From Deinococcus sp. (GTDB lineage Bacteria; Deinococcota; Deinococci; Deinococcales; Thermaceae), in NCBI GenBank assembly GCA_023382135.1, contig JAMCQK010000117.1, forward strand, positions 1 through 7,571: a stretch of DNA of 7,571 bases, in the 5' to 3' direction. The notes under the pieces were generated by a model. That model was given only the letters and a program-made list of their open reading frames with translations. It made no database searches and was not told the DNA's origin. Position numbers and translations under genes: made by a program. The first letter of the stretch is position 1. The number at the start of each line of letters is the position of its first letter. Positions 5,445 to 7,571 of the stretch are shown here, piece after piece.

Positions 5445-7571
5445 ATGAACCCGGTGCTGCTCAGGCTGAAGGAAGGAGAAAAATCCTTTGGCGAGCGCAA
5501 GTTGTTCGCTTCCGCCAGCGTGCGCCTGGTGGCGAGGGAGCGGGCGGCGCTTTTGGGGCCGAATGGGGCGGGGAAGAGCACCTTGTTCCGGGTGCTGGCG
5601 GGCCTAGAAACAACTAGCCCTTACGGGCTGAGCGAGACCTTGGACCATGGCCGGCTTGAACGCTACGGGAGAACCTTTTACCTTCCCCAGGACTATAGGC
5701 CTTCCCCAGGACTGGTGCTCGAGCTCGCCTATCACGCCACGCCCCTGTACGCCGCCGAGCAAGCGCTGAGAGAAGCCAGCGGAGACCAGGTATGCGAGGC
5801 CTGGGAGCGTGTGCGCGAACTCTCGTTCTGGAAGGGCAGAATTGGGCGCACCCTGGCGGACTTTGGTCTCGGGCGCGAACTCTGGGGGGCACAAAGCGAA
5901 ACCCTTTCCGGCGGCGAAGGAGTGCGGCTTGGGCTGGCGCTGGCTTTTTTGTCGGGGGCGGAGGTGCTGCTTTTGGACGAGCCCACCACTCACCTGGACC
6001 TTCGGATGCGGCTCAAGCTGGAGGAACTGGTAGCCCAGTATCCGGGCGCCATCTTTGTGATTTCGCATGACCGCGCGTTGATTGCCCGGATTGCCACCAC
6101 CATCTACCACCTCGAGGCCGGTGTCTTGCAGCGGGTGGCGGGGGGTTATTCGCGCTACCTGAAGGAAAAAGTGCGCATCCGCCGCACGGTGGAGAAGGCC
6201 CGCAAAGAAGCGGAAAAAGAGCGTGAGCGGCTCTTGGGCTCCGCCGAAAGCCTGAGGCCGATAGCCCCCGCGAGCGAGAAAAAGGCCCGCCAGCGCACCC
6301 AGCTGCTGCGCCGTGCCGCCCGGGTGGAAGCACCCGCTCCCTTGCCGCCCGAAAGGCGCTGGGGCCTGGAGATTGCCGCCGAAGGTACGCCCAAGCGCGT
6401 GCTCGAGGCCCATGAGCTAAGGAAAAATTTTGGCGACCGCGAGGTTATCAAGAACGCCAGCCTGCGGGTTTTTCGGGGGGACCGGATCGCGCTGGTGGGG
6501 GCGAACGGTTCTGGCAAGACCACTTTGCTCAATCTGTTGCTCTCGCGCGAGACCCCCGATTCCGGAGAACGCACTATTTTCCCTGGCGTCAGCACGGCGT
6601 ACCTGGACCAGCACTACCACGGCCTGGAAGCAGCTAGCCCTGCAGGGCCAAGCGGGAGGGGCCAGGGCCTGATGGGGCAGTTTGTTTCACGCTTCGGCGA
6701 AACCCGCGCCGCCGCCATGCTTGGGCGTATGGGCTTCCGGCCGCCGCACTGGCACGACCCGGTGAACAGTTTTTCTGGCGGGGAACGCGCCCGGGCGGGT
6801 TTGGCGCTTCTTTCTGGCCTGCGTGCGGGCTTGCTGGTTTTGGACGAGCCCACCAACCACCTGGAGCTCGAGCTGCTCGAGGCCTTGGAACGCGCACTGC
6901 AGGACTATCCCGGGACGCTGCTCTTTGTTTCCCATGACCGGGAACTGGTCAAAAAAGTGGCCACGCGTTTTTGGGGCCTGGAAGAAGGCGTGCTGGTGGA
7001 GTACCCCAACTACCTCGAGGCCGAAGCGGCCATGTTGGGCAAAGAGGCTATCCGGCTTTCGCCGCTGGGAGACCTGGAAGAAAAAGTTTCAGAGCCCGAG
7101 ACAGCGGTGGACCCGGAAAACCGGCGCATGGAGCTTTTGTGTTTTTTGGATGAGCCGGGGCTTTCCAACCGCGAGCGGGCCCGGCTCCGCGCCGAGATTC
7201 TAGCCTTCGAAGAAGAGCTATACCAACGCTACGCCGAGGAGTTCTACCTTCCACCCCGCTATACGCACCATGTGCGCGAACACGGGGCGGATGTTTACTG
7301 CGAACGGGAACTTTCGTTCTACCGGTTTTGGTCGGGGACTGAATCCATTGAATTTGAGCGCACCGGAGACAGCGCGGCTGCTTTGAGCGGGATTAATATC
7401 CCCCCGACCCCCCTCGAAAAGGGAGGCCCAAAGAGCGCCTCGCCAGGAAAAAGAGACAATAAGACCACTAAAGAGGGGATCGCTCTGCTTCGTGCGCTTC
7501 CAGCTGTGTGGCGCGCCGCCGCCAGGATTCTCTTCGAGCTTGAAAATGTCCAGGCAATTGAATCCTCCCAA
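5445..7571 (+). CDS. ABC-F family ATPase with long C-terminal extension, 3' end outside the window
   Basis: At least 709 codons are open to the right edge. There are two ABC domains and no membrane segment, the ABC-F pattern of soluble ribosome-associated ATPases that act on translation or antibiotic resistance. Domain 1 has Walker A GPNGAGKST (38-46), Q-loop LPQ (80-82), signature LSGGE (154-158), Walker B LLLDEPTTHLD (175-185) and SHDR (207-210). A charged, probably helical linker runs over about 239-264 and onward to about 300. Domain 2 has Walker A GANGSGKTT (352-360), signature FSGGERARAG (443-452), Walker B LVLDEPTNHLE (464-474) and SHDR (496-499). Residues 525-709 extend well past the second domain: a charged helical stretch at about 560-600, then a tail containing PPTPLEKGG that looks like a translated dispersed repeat. 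The ATG abuts the TAA of the 2H gene, so translation is probably coupled. The subfamily and role are unknown. Confidence 0.9.
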   Translation, partial: MNPVLLRLKEGEKSFGERKLFASASVRLVARERAALLGPNGAGKSTLFRVLAGLETTSPYGLSETLDHGRLERYGRTFYLPQDYRPSPGLVLELAYHATPLYAAEQALREASGDQVCEAWERVRELSFWKGRIGRTLADFGLGRELWGAQSETLSGGEGVRLGLALAFLSGAEVLLLDEPTTHLDLRMRLKLEELVAQYPGAIFVISHDRALIARIATTIYHLEAGVLQRVAGGYSRYLKEKVRIRRTVEKARKEAEKERERLLGSAESLRPIAPASEKKARQRTQLLRRAARVEAPAPLPPERRWGLEIAAEGTPKRVLEAHELRKNFGDREVIKNASLRVFRGDRIALVGANGSGKTTLLNLLLSRETPDSGERTIFPGVSTAYLDQHYHGLEAASPAGPSGRGQGLMGQFVSRFGETRAAAMLGRMGFRPPHWHDPVNSFSGGERARAGLALLSGLRAGLLVLDEPTNHLELELLEALERALQDYPGTLLFVSHDRELVKKVATRFWGLEEGVLVEYPNYLEAEAAMLGKEAIRLSPLGDLEEKVSEPETAVDPENRRMELLCFLDEPGLSNRERARLRAEILAFEEELYQRYAEEFYLPPRYTHHVREHGADVYCERELSFYRFWSGTESIEFERTGDSAAALSGINIPPTPLEKGGPKSASPGKRDNKTTKEGIALLRALPAVWRAAARILFELENVQAIESSQ
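5681..5713 (+). repeat. Short direct repeat, 14-bp units at 19-bp period
   Basis: CCTTCCCCAGGACT occurs at 5681-5694 and again at 5700-5713, inside the Q-loop region of ABC domain 1. The 19-bp period is not a multiple of three, so the copies are read in different frames (LPQDY versus PSPGL). Confidence 0.85.
7398..7427 (+). repeat. Dispersed-repeat-like C/G hairpin read through the ABC-F tail
   Basis: The stretch has two C-runs, then CGAAA, then AGGGAGG. CCCT at 7411-7414 can pair with AGGG at 7420-7423, and two more C-G pairs form after a mismatch. In frame it encodes IPPTPLEKGG. Sequences of this kind recur as intergenic repeats in many bacterial genomes, which is from memory and not checked here. 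On the minus strand it is a G-rich strand with two long G runs. Confidence 0.5.

Noticed and set aside
5604..6413. Long minus-strand open frame opposite the ABC-F gene
   Set aside because: The opposite strand encodes clear Walker, signature and SHDR motifs over the same region; the minus-strand translation has no recognisable motif and is a GC-rich shadow.
7218..7571. Minus-strand open frame at the right edge
   Set aside because: It has no recognisable features and runs opposite the plus-strand frame that continues the ABC-F gene.

Overview
The window looks like chromosomal DNA from a member of the Deinococcus-Thermus phylum, most likely a Meiothermus- or Thermus-like thermophile. This is inference from three things: moderately high GC coding sequence with many CTCGAG hexamers, a folate-dependent TrmFO whose nucleophile falls at Cys51 as in Thermus, and several genes whose start codon lies 6-7 nt after a TANNNT -10 box, the leaderless layout common in this phylum. 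I cannot name the species.

Layout from left to right. (1) Positions 1-91, minus strand: the first 30 codons of an unrecognised gene with an N-terminal membrane segment, running off the left edge. (2) 242-1530, minus strand: a two-gene unit. A stand-alone cobalamin-binding subunit of a methylmalonyl-CoA-mutase-type enzyme is followed 8 nt later by an AhpD-like CxxC protein with an unusual N-terminal helix-turn-helix extension. A hairpin lies downstream. (3) 1734-3068, plus strand: trmFO, the tRNA m5U54 methyltransferase, divergent from unit 2 across about 200 bp. (4) 3086-4804, minus strand: a three-gene unit in the order flavin reductase, MaoC/PhaJ-type (R)-enoyl-CoA hydratase, D-3-hydroxybutyrate dehydrogenase. 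It converges on trmFO with only 17 bp between the stop codons. (5) 4947-7571, plus strand: a 2H-phosphodiesterase / 2'-5' RNA ligase-like protein, directly abutted (TAAATG) by a tandem ABC-F ATPase that is still open at the right edge. The ABC-F gene has a long C-terminal extension with a dispersed-repeat-like hairpin read in frame.

How the genes relate. The cobalamin subunit, the (R)-hydratase and the 3-hydroxybutyrate dehydrogenase all point to short-chain acyl-CoA and (R)-3-hydroxyacid metabolism, although they sit in separate units. TrmFO, the 2H protein and the ABC-F protein all concern RNA or translation. I see no phage, transposase, CRISPR array, rRNA or tRNA. I do not see a convincing new multi-gene system. 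The points most worth checking are the HTH-AhpD fusion, the repeat inside the ABC-F tail, the Met at the expected catalytic Asn of the dehydrogenase, the recurrent leaderless promoter geometry and a perfect 20-bp palindrome inside the 2H gene.
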